A stretch of DNA of 64,000 nucleotides from Bremerella sp. TYQ1 (GCF_020150455.1 NZ_CP083740.1:868001-932000), one strand, 5' to 3'. Counted from the stretch's first letter, positions 55,179 to 64,000 are shown. Notes: generated from the sequence alone by a model not told the origin. A program made the numbers and translations.

Positions 55179-56798
55179 TTAGTTTTGGCTGGGACGTGTG
55201 CGCCCTCTTTCAATCGATTCGGCTAACAGCTTCTTTAACTCCTTGGCGATTTCCGGATGTACATCAACGAGATTGTGCTTCTCGCCGGGATCGATTGCCA
55301 GGTTATAGAGTTGGTCTGGGGCGTTATCCGCATTCGTGGAAGGCAACTGATATAGTTCGAGCATTCGATTATTGTCATACCGATTTCCACCGGAACCCTG
55401 GTGATTTAGGTACTTCCAATTACCTCGGCGTATAGCGAGTTTCATTTCGCCGAAGAAGCCTTGATGCAAGATGTAAGGTCGTATTGGCGCTCCTCTTTCC
55501 TGCTGCAGCATGGCCGGCATCATACTAAAACTGTCTTCGGCTGCGTCGTTGGGTAGCTGAGCTGCTACGACATCGGCAAAAGTTGCCATGACGTCCGTCA
55601 ATGACATCATTTGTGAACAGGTCGTTTCCGCAGGAATCTTGCCTGGCCAACGCACGATAAAGGGAACGCGATGACCGCCCTCCCAGTTGTCGCGTTTCAC
55701 CCCGCGCCAAGGCCGCGCGCCATCGTGCTGGTAATCTTTCCGCATGTGGTAAACCGAAGTCACCTCTGGGCCATTGTCACTGGTGAACATGACAATCGTG
55801 TTCTCGCTGAGGTCCAAGTCTTCGAGCGTCCGAAGAAGCTCTCCAACGATGTAGTCAAGCTCGAAAATGAAGTCACCATGAGGTCCCGCGTTGGTGCTTC
55901 CTTGGAATGTCTTGCTGGGAAAGGAAGGAAGATGAACCGCCTGAGTCGAGTGAAAAAGGAAGAATGGGCGGTTTGGCTCGTCTCTCATGTGATTTAGTAG
56001 AAACTGCTTACTCTTCTCAAGGAATGTAACATCGACTTCCTCAAGATCGAAATTTGGGGCAACCAGACCCGGCCGATTGTCATGGGAATACGGATGTTTG
56101 GGCAGACTCTTTTTGTCTAGTTGTTTAGCAGGGGGGACTGGGATTCGTTTGCCCTCAATAAACGCATATAGCCAGTCGGTGGTTGGACAGCAGGCCGTTC
56201 CAAAGAACTCGTCAAATCCACAGTCACATGGCCCTCCGAGAATCTCTCGGGAAAAGTCGATTTTGCGAACACCATTTAGGCCACCTTCATGAATTGGCTC
56301 GCCTGCATGGTCAAGAAAGGTCAGTCCTACATGCCACTTTCCGACACAGGCAGTGTGATAGCCTTGACGCTGCAGTATCTTCGGAAGCGTCAAGCGATCT
56401 GGAGTAATCAAAGATGGTCCACCTGCTCCGCTGAAAACACGTCCGCCGTTGGGAATACGAAAGGCCATTTGTCCCGTCATGAGACTGTACCGCGTAGGCG
56501 TGCAGACAGAGCAAGGACTATGGGCATCGGTGAATCGCATGCCTTCGGATGCCAGTCGATCAATGTTCGGTGTTTCGACCTTTGATTCCGGGTTGTAGCA
56601 GCCCACGTCACCGTATCCGAGGTCATCCGCCATGATGAGAAGAATGTTCGGCAATTCAGCAGCATGTGCCTGATTGGTTGCCAATGGGACGAACGTGCTG
56701 AGAATCAATGCGACAACGAATTGAACATTGCAGATGGCTTCTGTGTACTTCCCTAAGTCAGTAATAGGGTGGGATCGAAGTAAGTGGCTGTGAAGCAT
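55179..56798 (-). CDS. Secreted sulfatase (formylglycine type)
   Basis: The protein is 539 aa from the ATG at 56798 (GGAGAGGAAAG upstream); an in-frame start at 56864 would add 22 residues. Signal segment VVALILSTFVPLATNQAHAA. NILLIMADDLGYGDVGCYNP, active site CSVCTPTRYSLMTG with C99; IVMFTSDNGPEV. It stands apart from the main PUL, divergent from a XylR-type regulator 140 bp away, and may be under that regulator's control. Confidence 0.92.
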   Translation of the reverse strand: MLHSHLLRSHPITDLGKYTEAICNVQFVVALILSTFVPLATNQAHAAELPNILLIMADDLGYGDVGCYNPESKVETPNIDRLASEGMRFTDAHSPCSVCTPTRYSLMTGQMAFRIPNGGRVFSGAGGPSLITPDRLTLPKILQRQGYHTACVGKWHVGLTFLDHAGEPIHEGGLNGVRKIDFSREILGGPCDCGFDEFFGTACCPTTDWLYAFIEGKRIPVPPAKQLDKKSLPKHPYSHDNRPGLVAPNFDLEEVDVTFLEKSKQFLLNHMRDEPNRPFFLFHSTQAVHLPSFPSKTFQGSTNAGPHGDFIFELDYIVGELLRTLEDLDLSENTIVMFTSDNGPEVTSVYHMRKDYQHDGARPWRGVKRDNWEGGHRVPFIVRWPGKIPAETTCSQMMSLTDVMATFADVVAAQLPNDAAEDSFSMMPAMLQQERGAPIRPYILHQGFFGEMKLAIRRGNWKYLNHQGSGGNRYDNNRMLELYQLPSTNADNAPDQLYNLAIDPGEKHNLVDVHPEIAKELKKLLAESIERGRTRPSQN

Positions 56799-56938
56799 CT
56801 TTCCTCTCCAACCATTCCCGGGAAGGCATGTTGCTGTTTCGCATGACTCTTTAATGGAGGTCATCTCTAGGATACACTTGGTTGATAGCGAAAATGGGCA
56901 AATTCGTAGCGATAAAGGGCAATGCGAGGGCAGGTAAG

Positions 56939-58159
56939 ATGGAAGGGAAAAAGCGAATCGGCGTGCAGATGGAAATCGATCAGCCCTACAAGCGACACGT
57001 CAGCGTGTTTGCCGGGGTGCACAAGTTTGCGCGTGAGGTAAATGATTGGCATCTGATCGTTGATGATTGGGCAAGCCGTTCGATTCTCGTTCAAGCAGAC
57101 CGGCCGATACCTTTCGACGGCATCATTGGTCGTCTTTCGGCCGAAGATATTGTCCGCGCTCATCGTCGACAGTTGCCTGTAGTTAACGTACTTTACGAAA
57201 CGGATGAAACGAATACCTCGGGCGTGTTCGCCGATTATGCTGCCTGTGGAAGGCTCAGGGCGGAGCATCTTCTTTCCCGCGGCTTTCGAAGTTTTGGCAC
57301 ACTCACTTCCTACAACTCAGCTGCGCAGAATATAGAAGCGAGTTCATTCGCCACGACAGTCCGATCGGTAGGATACCCGTGTAAGGGGCTATATTTGCAA
57401 GGACCATGGACGGTAATCGGAGACACCGAAGCCAACTATCGTCGTTGGAAACGTGCCCGGAAGGAGATCGAGTCTTGGCTCGACGATTTGCGAATTCCCA
57501 TCGGCCTTTTCATCGCGGATGTCGATATCACTCGCGTGATCATTGAAAGCTGCTACGACCGAGGTTGGAGTGTGCCGGAAGACGTCGCCATTATTGCCGG
57601 GACGAACGAAGAGGAACTGTGCCTGCATCCGGAACCAAGTCTGACGAGCCTGGAAATACCATACGAGAATATCGGATATGAAGCGGCTCGACTTCTCGAC
57701 AAGCTTATGGACGGGCAAAGGAAGTCCTCTAAGAGTCGTGAAAAAGAACCTGCCACTAAATTGTTCCTCGCACCAACTGGTGTAGTCGCTCGTCGTTCCA
57801 CGGACTTTATCGCGATCGACAACGACTTGATGCGACAAGCCTTGCGGTTTATTGATACAAATCTTCATCGGGTAATTTCGGTTGACGATGTAGCCAACGC
57901 CTTACTCATTTCGCGCAGGAAGTTAACCTCTGAATTCAGAAAGCATCTGAAGCGAACTGTAGCTGGCGAGATTCAGCGCCTGCGGATTGAACGGGTAAAA
58001 CGTGAACTATTAGGAACGGAACTGATTGTTAAGGAAATTGCAAAACGTAGTGGTTTTAGTAGCTTGCGTACTCTGAATGATGCGTTCATTCGTGTCGTCG
58101 GATGCTCTCCTCGAGAATACCGAAGTGCGGCCCTCAGAGGTGAAAGCGATTCGGTATGA
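56939..58159 (+). CDS. XylR-type transcriptional regulator (LacI-like sensor, AraC DNA-binding domain)
   Basis: The protein is 406 aa from the ATG at 56939 (AGGGCAGG upstream); frames from 56882 or 56894 would only add a short basic stretch. Sensor part: KKRIGVQMEIDQPYKRHVSV, VDDWASRSILVQADRPIPFD, VAIIAGTNEEELCLHPEPSL. C-terminal AraC domain: VANALLISRRKLTSEFRKHL, VKEIAKRSGFSSLRTLNDAF, VGCSPREYR. Divergent from the sulfatase at 55179; the shared 140-bp region should hold its operator. Second candidate regulator for the TGTCGCA sites. The sugar sensed is unknown. Confidence 0.88.
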   Translation: MEGKKRIGVQMEIDQPYKRHVSVFAGVHKFAREVNDWHLIVDDWASRSILVQADRPIPFDGIIGRLSAEDIVRAHRRQLPVVNVLYETDETNTSGVFADYAACGRLRAEHLLSRGFRSFGTLTSYNSAAQNIEASSFATTVRSVGYPCKGLYLQGPWTVIGDTEANYRRWKRARKEIESWLDDLRIPIGLFIADVDITRVIIESCYDRGWSVPEDVAIIAGTNEEELCLHPEPSLTSLEIPYENIGYEAARLLDKLMDGQRKSSKSREKEPATKLFLAPTGVVARRSTDFIAIDNDLMRQALRFIDTNLHRVISVDDVANALLISRRKLTSEFRKHLKRTVAGEIQRLRIERVKRELLGTELIVKEIAKRSGFSSLRTLNDAFIRVVGCSPREYRSAALRGESDSV

Positions 58160-58478
58160 CCTTCGCCCTTTGCTAAAGTGCTCCGGCAAACAGATGAAAA
58201 CCACGACAGAATAACTCCAGAAAACGATGAGTGACCGAATAATCATCTTGGTAGCGAGTTGCTATCTGCCCCCAAATTACAGCATCTCAATAGGAATTTA
58301 ATTCGGAATGGGCACGCGTTAGGAATGCAATCCGCACGCGCAAGGGTGTCGCCTATTACCTTGTCGTGTGGAGGGAATGTGTAACAGACATTTCTCAAAG
58401 TTTCCTCGAATCATCTTTTCTGCCACTTTTTGCATTATCTGCCTCACACTCGGCTTCATCACGACATAGTAAGTGCAA
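58160..58478. other. Upstream region of the ECF sigma factor gene
   Basis: About 320 bp. TGTCGCC (58347) and TGTCGTG (58362) occur here, but 15 bp apart, not 21. No gene is supported. Confidence 0.45.
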
Positions 58479-59015
58479 ATGAACAATCAAAACGGTCGTG
58501 CCGACGAATCATTCGAGCGGATGGTCGCCGAGAATCACGTACAGCTGCGCTCATTCGTGCGAATGCTTGGGGTCGACCCTGATTGGGTGGATGACTTGGC
58601 TCAGGAAGCATTTTTGGTTGCGTTGCGCGACCCTGAATTGTTCGAGCAGCAGCAAGACGTTGGTAAGTGGTTGCGTGGAATCGCTCGCAATTTGGTGAGA
58701 AACGAAATCCGCAAGGATGCTCGGAGAAGACGGATCCTGCATGAAGGATTCGCAGAACTGCTCTTGCAGGACGCTGATTGTCACGACGACGATCCCTATT
58801 GGCAGCGTGCACGCTTGTCGCATTTGCGAGATTGTGTCGAGCAACTACCTCCTAAGAGTCGTGAGATTGTGACCGGTCGGTACTCCGATGGCTGGAATGC
58901 AACGGATTTGGCCGATCATTTAAGCATGACTGCTGCAGCCGTCCGGCAAGCCCTCATGAGAATTCGGCAACAGTTGAAAGTCTGCGTTGAACAGCAAACG
59001 ATCGATCCAGTCTGA
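58479..59015 (+). CDS. ECF-type RNA polymerase sigma factor
   Basis: The protein is 178 aa from the ATG at 58479; an in-frame GTG at 58473 adds two residues. Region 2: DWVDDLAQEAFLVALRDPEL, then WLRGIARNLVRNEIRKD. Region 4: EQLPPKSREIVTGRYSDGWN, ATDLADHLSMTAAAVRQALM. No zinc or anti-sigma domain in itself. The next gene encodes a FecR/LamG protein that may act as its anti-sigma or regulator. The pair is typical of planctomycete surface-gene clusters. Confidence 0.9.
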   Translation: MNNQNGRADESFERMVAENHVQLRSFVRMLGVDPDWVDDLAQEAFLVALRDPELFEQQQDVGKWLRGIARNLVRNEIRKDARRRRILHEGFAELLLQDADCHDDDPYWQRARLSHLRDCVEQLPPKSREIVTGRYSDGWNATDLADHLSMTAAAVRQALMRIRQQLKVCVEQQTIDPV

Positions 59016-59073
59016 GTTGTTCGCGTAAAAACTCGGTCATAGTACTACAACCTCGAAATGTCAGGAGAATACG

Positions 59074-60777
59074 TTGGCGTATCAACAGCGCTTTAATGAA
59101 TTGATTGCGCTCGTGCTGGACGACGCCGCGTCAGAGAAGGAGCTGGACGAACTCGTCGCATTGGCACGCGAAAATGACCAGAACCTGCAGACGCTAAAAG
59201 ATCATTTGGTTGTTAGCGATCGACTATCGCAGTACGAAGATCTTCGCCGAACGGAAGAAAAGTACCTTGAGTCTCTTCAGACGCGAATCGCTGCTGAAGA
59301 CAACTCTACGGACTTTATCCGATCGGTGCTTAAGGCCAGCCATGAACCAAAATCAGTTCCTCCTGTTGAACGGACAAGGGCGACGGATTGGCGGCCATGG
59401 GTGCTGGCTATTGCTGCGATCGCCGCTACCGTTTTGATCGCCGTTTTCAGTTTTTCATTTGACAAAGTGCCAGACTCTGCCCGCGACGTTTCCCCGATCG
59501 CAGTGGCACCCAAGAGTCAAGAATTGCACGACCCGGGAGTTGCCTTGCTCACTCGCATTGTGGGCATTCGAGGTGCTGAAACCGTCTCTTGGAGGGAAGG
59601 AGAAACTGTTTCTCCAAAGCGTCTGAACTGGGACAGTGGGCTCATCCAATTAGAGTTTTATAGCGGTGCAACGGTCGTGGCAGAAGGGCCAGCCTCTGTC
59701 GAAATCGTCGATGCTAAGAACCTCTATCTGCACTACGGTAAGTTGCGAGCGAACATTCCCAAGCCTGCTCAGGGCTTTACGATTCTGGCGCCTACTTTGG
59801 AACTGGTCGATCTGGGGACAGAATTCGGCATGGCTGTTGGGGACGATGGCTCTGTGGACGTGCAAGTCTTTGACGGCAAAGTCGAACTTTACGAACCGAA
59901 GTCTAGTCGTAACGAAGAAACCCGGCGCGAGCTTACCAAGGGGAAGGCTATTTCGATCACCGCCGAGGGGCTGAGCGAACCGGCTGATACTAGCCAGCTT
60001 AGTTTTGTGTCTTCTCATGAGTTGGCCAGTCTGACCAGTAGTCACTCAATTGAGCGTTATGAGAAATGGCAGGAACATCGTGATGTCGTTATCTCTGATC
60101 CTCGCATCGCGGCGTACTTTCCATTTGAGCGAGACCCCGCGAATGATCGCACTTTGCTGGGCTACGGAGCTGACGGCGAGATCATTCAAGGCGCTATCGT
60201 TGGAGCTAAATGGGCAACTGGTCGCTGGCCTGATAAATCGAGCCTGGAATTCAAGCGGCCAGGCGATCGAGTACGTCTGAATATTCCAGGAAGTTACCTG
60301 TCGATGACCTTTTCGGCCTGGGTGCGGCTGGACGGACTAGATCGACGTTTCAGTTCCTTGTTGCTTACCGATGAATTCAACAACAACATGCCACACTGGC
60401 AAATTCACCAGGAAGGGCACCTGTTGCTAGGCATGTGGATAGAGGGTGCATCAGACACCGCTCACTATCGTTCCCCGAATGTCTTCAGTCTGCAGGATGT
60501 CGGGCAGTGGGCTCATGTAGCGACTGTCTACGATTCGGTGGATTCTCGCGTTCGTCATTTTCTAAATGGCGAACTTATCTCGAATCAGTCAATCGATAAT
60601 GCGGCACGCGGCGACTTGACACTCGAATTCGCAACGATCGGTAACTGGAGCCCGGCAAACGAAACGGGTTGGCAGAAAATCCGCAATCTCAATGGGCGCA
60701 TCGATGAGATGACCATCTATGGTGTGCCATTGACGGAAGATCAGGTGGGAGAGCTTTTCCAGAAGGGACGTCCCTAA
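59074..60777 (+). CDS. FecR-domain protein with C-terminal LamG/concanavalin-like domain
   Basis: The protein is 567 aa from a TTG at 59074 with AGGAGAA upstream. A helical N-terminus of anti-sigma type (NELIALVLDDAASEKELDEL) precedes one membrane helix (WVLAIAAIAATVLIAVFSFS, about 108-128). The periplasmic FecR part has LNWDSGLIQLEFYSGATVVA and LVDLGTEFGMAV, VQVFDGKVEL. The C-terminus is a LamG-like sugar or protein binding jelly roll (MTFSAWVRLDGLDRRFSSLL; RHFLNGELISNQSI). It likely senses a ligand and controls the ECF sigma factor encoded 58 bp upstream. The FecR/LamG fusion in place of a normal anti-sigma is notable. Confidence 0.85.
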   Translation: MAYQQRFNELIALVLDDAASEKELDELVALARENDQNLQTLKDHLVVSDRLSQYEDLRRTEEKYLESLQTRIAAEDNSTDFIRSVLKASHEPKSVPPVERTRATDWRPWVLAIAAIAATVLIAVFSFSFDKVPDSARDVSPIAVAPKSQELHDPGVALLTRIVGIRGAETVSWREGETVSPKRLNWDSGLIQLEFYSGATVVAEGPASVEIVDAKNLYLHYGKLRANIPKPAQGFTILAPTLELVDLGTEFGMAVGDDGSVDVQVFDGKVELYEPKSSRNEETRRELTKGKAISITAEGLSEPADTSQLSFVSSHELASLTSSHSIERYEKWQEHRDVVISDPRIAAYFPFERDPANDRTLLGYGADGEIIQGAIVGAKWATGRWPDKSSLEFKRPGDRVRLNIPGSYLSMTFSAWVRLDGLDRRFSSLLLTDEFNNNMPHWQIHQEGHLLLGMWIEGASDTAHYRSPNVFSLQDVGQWAHVATVYDSVDSRVRHFLNGELISNQSIDNAARGDLTLEFATIGNWSPANETGWQKIRNLNGRIDEMTIYGVPLTEDQVGELFQKGRP

Positions 60778-60875
60778 CGGCAAAGTAACCTGAGCCTTCC
60801 TTACTTCTCGTTTCACGGTCTGTTCCACTTTTCATTATCAAGCCTCATTCTCATTTCATTAATTGGGAGACTCTC

Positions 60876-61859
60876 ATGCCTCACGTTTCCAATTCCGGTT
60901 CTCGACAGGGTTTTACCCTTGTTGAACTGTTGGTTGTTATCGCCATTATTGGTGTTCTGATCGCGCTACTTTTGCCGGCTGTACAACAGGCTCGTGAAGC
61001 GGCACGCCGCACCCAGTGCACCAACAATCTGAAGCAGATGGGCCTCGCTCTGCATAACTTTCACGATACATTTGGTCGTTTTCCTCCAGGCGCATGTGAT
61101 AACACGCGACCCTTCGGCAACGGATACACAGGTCCTGGTGGGCATTCGTGGATGGCACACAGCATGCCATTTCTAGAGTTAGGCAATGCCTACGATAGCT
61201 GTAATTTCCCGAATACGAGCTTTTATTCGAGCACGATCGAAAACGCGATTGGAAATACTACGTTTGACGTTTTTCGTTGCCCATCTTCTCCAATGGAGCA
61301 AGAGTTTTCCAATTCGACTCCTAAGACGATGGTCGCTGACTATATTGCTATCGCTGGGCACGTCGATGGATTTGGTGGCGTGACCGGTCAGGATGACACG
61401 ACTGATACCGCGTTTGGTGTCAGTGCCAATAATGGCGTTCTCACGAGGAAGTCGCAAAACACGTTCGCCTCGATTTCCGATGGAAGCAGTAACACGATCG
61501 TCGTGAGCGAAATCGGTAATTATGTTTACACCTCCGGCGGAAATCGTGCAGATGTCCGTTCAGGCACAACGCATGGTTTCGCGGCGGGCTATCAGCGGAA
61601 TACCGGCTCGAAACGCGTGCACAATTGCGTAACCCTGAGGTATATCATCAACCCTGGCAAATCCTTTGAATACACTTCAGATTCTTCCGACGGTGTGAGT
61701 GGCTTAGGTTATAACAGTCCACTTCGATCAGCCCATCCAGGAGGTGTCTTGGCACTGGTCGGCGATGCCTCGGTGCGTTTCATTCCTGAAACGATCGATA
61801 CAAGCACCATGGCCCGTTTGGCTAATAGGTCTGATGGCGAAGTCTTGTCCTCCTTCTAA
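60876..61859 (+). CDS. DUF1559 protein with type-IV-prepilin-like N-terminus
   Basis: The protein is 327 aa. [55 protein letters not shown]-terminus [25 protein letters not shown] precedes the ATG at 60876. Follows the FecR/LamG gene and is followed by a hairpin and a lipoprotein gene, the same unit as elsewhere in the window. Confidence 0.93.
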   Translation: MPHVSNSGSRQGFTLVELLVVIAIIGVLIALLLPAVQQAREAARRTQCTNNLKQMGLALHNFHDTFGRFPPGACDNTRPFGNGYTGPGGHSWMAHSMPFLELGNAYDSCNFPNTSFYSSTIENAIGNTTFDVFRCPSSPMEQEFSNSTPKTMVADYIAIAGHVDGFGGVTGQDDTTDTAFGVSANNGVLTRKSQNTFASISDGSSNTIVVSEIGNYVYTSGGNRADVRSGTTHGFAAGYQRNTGSKRVHNCVTLRYIINPGKSFEYTSDSSDGVSGLGYNSPLRSAHPGGVLALVGDASVRFIPETIDTSTMARLANRSDGEVLSSF

Positions 61860-61900
61860 GTCCGAAATAACTTCGACAACAACAAAGTATTGATTAATTC

Positions 61901-61930
61901 AAATGGGGCGTTCGACCTTTCGCCCCATTT
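61901..61930 (+). repeat. Inverted repeat between DUF1559 and lipoprotein genes
   Basis: AAATGGGGCG (61901-61910) and CGCCCCATTT (61921-61930) form a perfect 10-bp stem with a 10-nt loop. No strong T-run follows. Third case in this window of a hairpin at this position. Confidence 0.6.
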
Positions 61931-61990
61931 GACGAGACTTACAGATTGTTGCCCGGCACATGCCAAACTATCCCACACGGAATCGGCCCT

Positions 61991-62383
61991 ATGAAAGCTT
62001 TCTCTACTACTCTATTGGTTATTATCTCGGTCGGGTTATCTGCAATTGGCTGCAATTCTGAACGCAAGCTTCCAACGCGATTCGACGTAAGTGGAAGCGT
62101 TACTCTCGATGGTAAGCCCTTGGAGACGGGCTCTATTTCCTTTCGTTCAGAAAAGGATATTGCCGACGGAATGGTCGCTTCGGCTGATATTAAAGAAGGG
62201 CAGTTTTCGGCAAAGGTGCCGCCTGGCGAGAAAACGATTGTTATTCACTCAATAGTTCAATCGACTGACCCGCGTGAGGAGTTCAAAGATCTTGTGCCGG
62301 TCAAATACAACAAAAAGTCGACGCTAACGGCGAACGTCGATGTAGAGAATACTCAATTCACGTTTAACTTGACATCTGAGTAG
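61991..62383 (+). CDS. Small secreted lipoprotein paired with DUF1559
   Basis: The protein is 130 aa from the ATG at 61991; an in-frame ATG at 61946 would add 15 residues before the signal. Signal LLVIISVGLSAIGC with lipobox AIGC. VSGSVTLDGKPLETGSISFR is the family start; QFSAKVPPGEKTIVIHSIVQ follows. 131 bp after the DUF1559 gene. A tandem operator and a PSCyt1 gene follow. Confidence 0.8.
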   Translation: MKAFSTTLLVIISVGLSAIGCNSERKLPTRFDVSGSVTLDGKPLETGSISFRSEKDIADGMVASADIKEGQFSAKVPPGEKTIVIHSIVQSTDPREEFKDLVPVKYNKKSTLTANVDVENTQFTFNLTSE

Positions 62384-62521
62384 CGAGTCGCGGCTGGCAG
62401 CAGCAAATCCAGGTGACTTTCCAAATTTCGGTGGTCGCAAACGTGGCGATGTTGGATTCGATAATCCGAAGGAGAAACCTTCTGGATTAGTTAATCGTAC
62501 GTCAATCCTACCCACTTGGCA

Positions 62522-62549
62522 TGTCGCAAATTCTTAATGCTGTGTCGCA
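62522..62549 (+). promoter_or_regulatory. Tandem 21-bp-spaced TGTCGCA operator upstream of the PSCyt1 gene
   Basis: TGTCGCA at 62522-62528 and 62543-62549, start to start 21 bp, followed by TTCTTTCCTAGACA. Same order and spacing as at fucI and at the GH117-like gene. A third single copy lies at 62624-62630. The PSCyt1 ATG is 103 bp downstream of the second repeat. Confidence 0.62.
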
Positions 62550-62651
62550 TTCTTTCCTAGACAAGCCGGCTGTACGAACGAAAATCAGACATAAATGACG
62601 AATCTATGGCTCGGATCGTCAAATGTCGCAGTTTCCTCAGCTATCACCGTG

Positions 62652-64000
62652 ATGACCAGAATTCGCCCCTTTCTTCTATTTGCCTTGATCCATGCCGGGC
62701 TGTTCGTCAGCGGTGCCGCGATCCAAGCCGGAGACCTAGCACCGACAGCGGATCAGTTAGAGTTTTTTGAGCGTGAGGTTCGGCCCCTGTTGGCAACGCG
62801 TTGCTACCAGTGTCACAGTGCTAAGGCGAAGCGTGTCGAAGGAAGTCTGCTGCTAGATAGTCGCAAGGCACACTTGCGTGGAGGTGACTCAGGTCCGGCT
62901 ATCGTTCCGCGTGATGTTGATGGCAGCCTATTGATCGAAGCAGTACGCTACGAATCATACGAAATGCCACCCAAAGGCAAACTGCCCGACCGCGATATCG
63001 AAGTGCTCGAGCGTTGGATCGAGATGGGGGCACCGTGGCCCGAAGAAGAAGCTCCCACCTCGAATTCCCAGCAATACAAGTTTGATCTTGAGAAGCGGAA
63101 GTCTGAGTTCTGGGTATGGCAACCGATTGCCGATACCAAGGCTCCTGTTAACAAGGATGATGCTTGGCCTCACAATGAGATTGATCGCTACACGCTTGCT
63201 CGTCTCGAAGAAGCAGGACTAAAGCCGTCACGTGACGCGGATCGTACAGCTATTCTCCGTCGACTTTACTTTGACCTAATTGGATTACCACCGACGCCGG
63301 AAGAGATCAAAGCATTTCTCAGTGACCATGATCCTCAGGCTGTCGAGCGAGTCGTCGACCAGTTGCTTGAATCGCCGCATTTCGGAGAGCGCTGGGGACG
63401 TCACTGGCTCGATCTTGTACGGTATGCCGAGTCTCACGGGCACGAATTCGACATCGATGTTCCTAACGCATACCAATATCGTGACTACGTGATTCGTGCT
63501 CTTAATGCCGATGTGCCTTACGACCAGTTCGTCCGCGAACATATTTCAGGTGATCTGCTTCCCCAGCCGCGTTTGCATCCGACCGAGGGGTTCAATGAGT
63601 CCGTTCTCGGTACAGGTTTCTGGTTTCTGGGCGAAGGGGCTCATTCCCCAGTTGATATTCGTAAAGACGAAGCAGATCGCTTTGACAACATGCTCGACAT
63701 GATGTCCAAGACATTTCTGGGAGTCACCGTCGCGTGCGCTCGATGTCACGACCACAAGTTCGATGCCATTTCGACGGCTGACTATTATTCACTCTCCGGT
63801 TTTTTACAAAGTAGCGATTATCGTCAGATTCGCTTCGAATCGATTGAACAGAATCGGCGTGTGGCCCAACAAATTGCCCGAGTTGATGATAAGTATCAGC
63901 AACAAATTCTGGGTCTCTTAGACCATCATGGCATTCAGCTGCCGGCGCAAGCGGGCGAACTCAATGATGAAGCAATTGTTGTGGATTATGCGAACGTTAC
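62652..64000 (+). CDS. PSCyt1 - DUF1549 (planctomycete cytochrome-like) protein, 3' end cut
   Basis: The frame is open from the ATG at 62652 to the window edge (449 codons). Signal peptide FLLFALIHAGLFVSGAAIQA. PSCyt1 with ATRCYQCHSAKAKRVEGSLL (heme-type CxxCH), then ERWIEMGAPWP. DUF1549: EIDRYTLARLEEAGLKPSRD, RRLYFDLIGLPPTPEEI, WGRHWLDLVRYAES, and a second heme-type motif CARCHDHKFD. DUF1553 would follow beyond the window. These large secreted proteins usually sit with DUF1501 and sulfatase genes in planctomycetes; their reaction is not proven. A tandem TGTCGCA operator lies just upstream. Confidence 0.9.
   Translation, partial: MTRIRPFLLFALIHAGLFVSGAAIQAGDLAPTADQLEFFEREVRPLLATRCYQCHSAKAKRVEGSLLLDSRKAHLRGGDSGPAIVPRDVDGSLLIEAVRYESYEMPPKGKLPDRDIEVLERWIEMGAPWPEEEAPTSNSQQYKFDLEKRKSEFWVWQPIADTKAPVNKDDAWPHNEIDRYTLARLEEAGLKPSRDADRTAILRRLYFDLIGLPPTPEEIKAFLSDHDPQAVERVVDQLLESPHFGERWGRHWLDLVRYAESHGHEFDIDVPNAYQYRDYVIRALNADVPYDQFVREHISGDLLPQPRLHPTEGFNESVLGTGFWFLGEGAHSPVDIRKDEADRFDNMLDMMSKTFLGVTVACARCHDHKFDAISTADYYSLSGFLQSSDYRQIRFESIEQNRRVAQQIARVDDKYQQQILGLLDHHGIQLPAQAGELNDEAIVVDYANV

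Noticed and set aside
58347..58368. TGTCGCC and TGTCGTG upstream of the ECF sigma gene
   Set aside because: Spacing is 15 bp and both copies are degenerate, unlike the three strict 21-bp sites.

Overview
The window looks like a chromosome segment of a marine planctomycete of the Pirellulaceae type (Blastopirellula/Bremerella/Rhodopirellula-like). This is inferred from the gene families: five type-IV-prepilin-like DUF1559 proteins, many secreted formylglycine sulfatases, a PSCyt1/DUF1549 cytochrome-like protein, FecR-LamG and ECF sigma partners, XylR/AraC-type regulators with LacI-like sensor domains, and a Ser/Thr kinase fused to a WD40-like propeller. Both window ends cut through genes (positions 1 and 64000).

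Layout. (1) 1-6417: a WD40 protein (partial), a secreted VWA-domain protein and a receptor-like Ser/Thr kinase. (2) 6724-15625: a stress/signalling module with Dps, an NtrC-type sigma-54 activator, a large hybrid histidine kinase, and tiny envelope proteins of the DUF1328, DUF3309, DUF2383 and Pmp3/YqaE types. Several of these have clear -24/-12 sigma-54 promoters, so the adjacent activator may drive them. (3) 15631-18110: a terpenoid-cyclase-like repeat protein with a suspicious in-frame stop near its N-terminus, then an initiator tRNA-Met. (4) 18312-19729: a decayed HINT-type polymorphic toxin tip with an intact presumed immunity gene, and a small hypothetical protein. (5) 20303-21719: a DUF1559/lipoprotein pair. 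(6) 21813-47910: a minus-strand polysaccharide-utilisation cluster of about 26 kb. It holds seven sulfatase genes with eight sulfatase domains, including a sulfatase-GH29 fucosidase fusion and a tandem double sulfatase. It also holds two beta-propeller glycosidase-like proteins, a TIM-barrel glycosidase-like protein, an EF-hand esterase, an internally deleted beta-helix remnant, a mutarotase-like protein, and a fucose pathway of L-fucose isomerase, class II aldolase and aldehyde dehydrogenase. (7) 48779-64000: four more DUF1559/lipoprotein pairs, two XylR/AraC regulators, another sulfatase, and an ECF sigma - FecR/LamG - DUF1559 - lipoprotein - PSCyt1/DUF1549 series.

How it fits together (inference). 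Secreted sulfatases and glycosidases would strip sulfate and fucose from a sulfated fucose-containing polysaccharide, such as fucoidan. FucI, the aldolase and the aldehyde dehydrogenase would then process L-fucose through fuculose-1-phosphate and lactaldehyde. No fuculokinase and no intact sugar transporter is present in the window; a short stretch upstream of fucI looks like the C-terminal end of a lost permease. The most interesting signal is non-coding. A TGTCGCA direct repeat with exactly 21-bp spacing occurs in the same orientation upstream of fucI, upstream of the GH117-like gene and upstream of the PSCyt1 gene. That spacing is typical of AraC-family operators and suggests one regulon under a XylR-type regulator.
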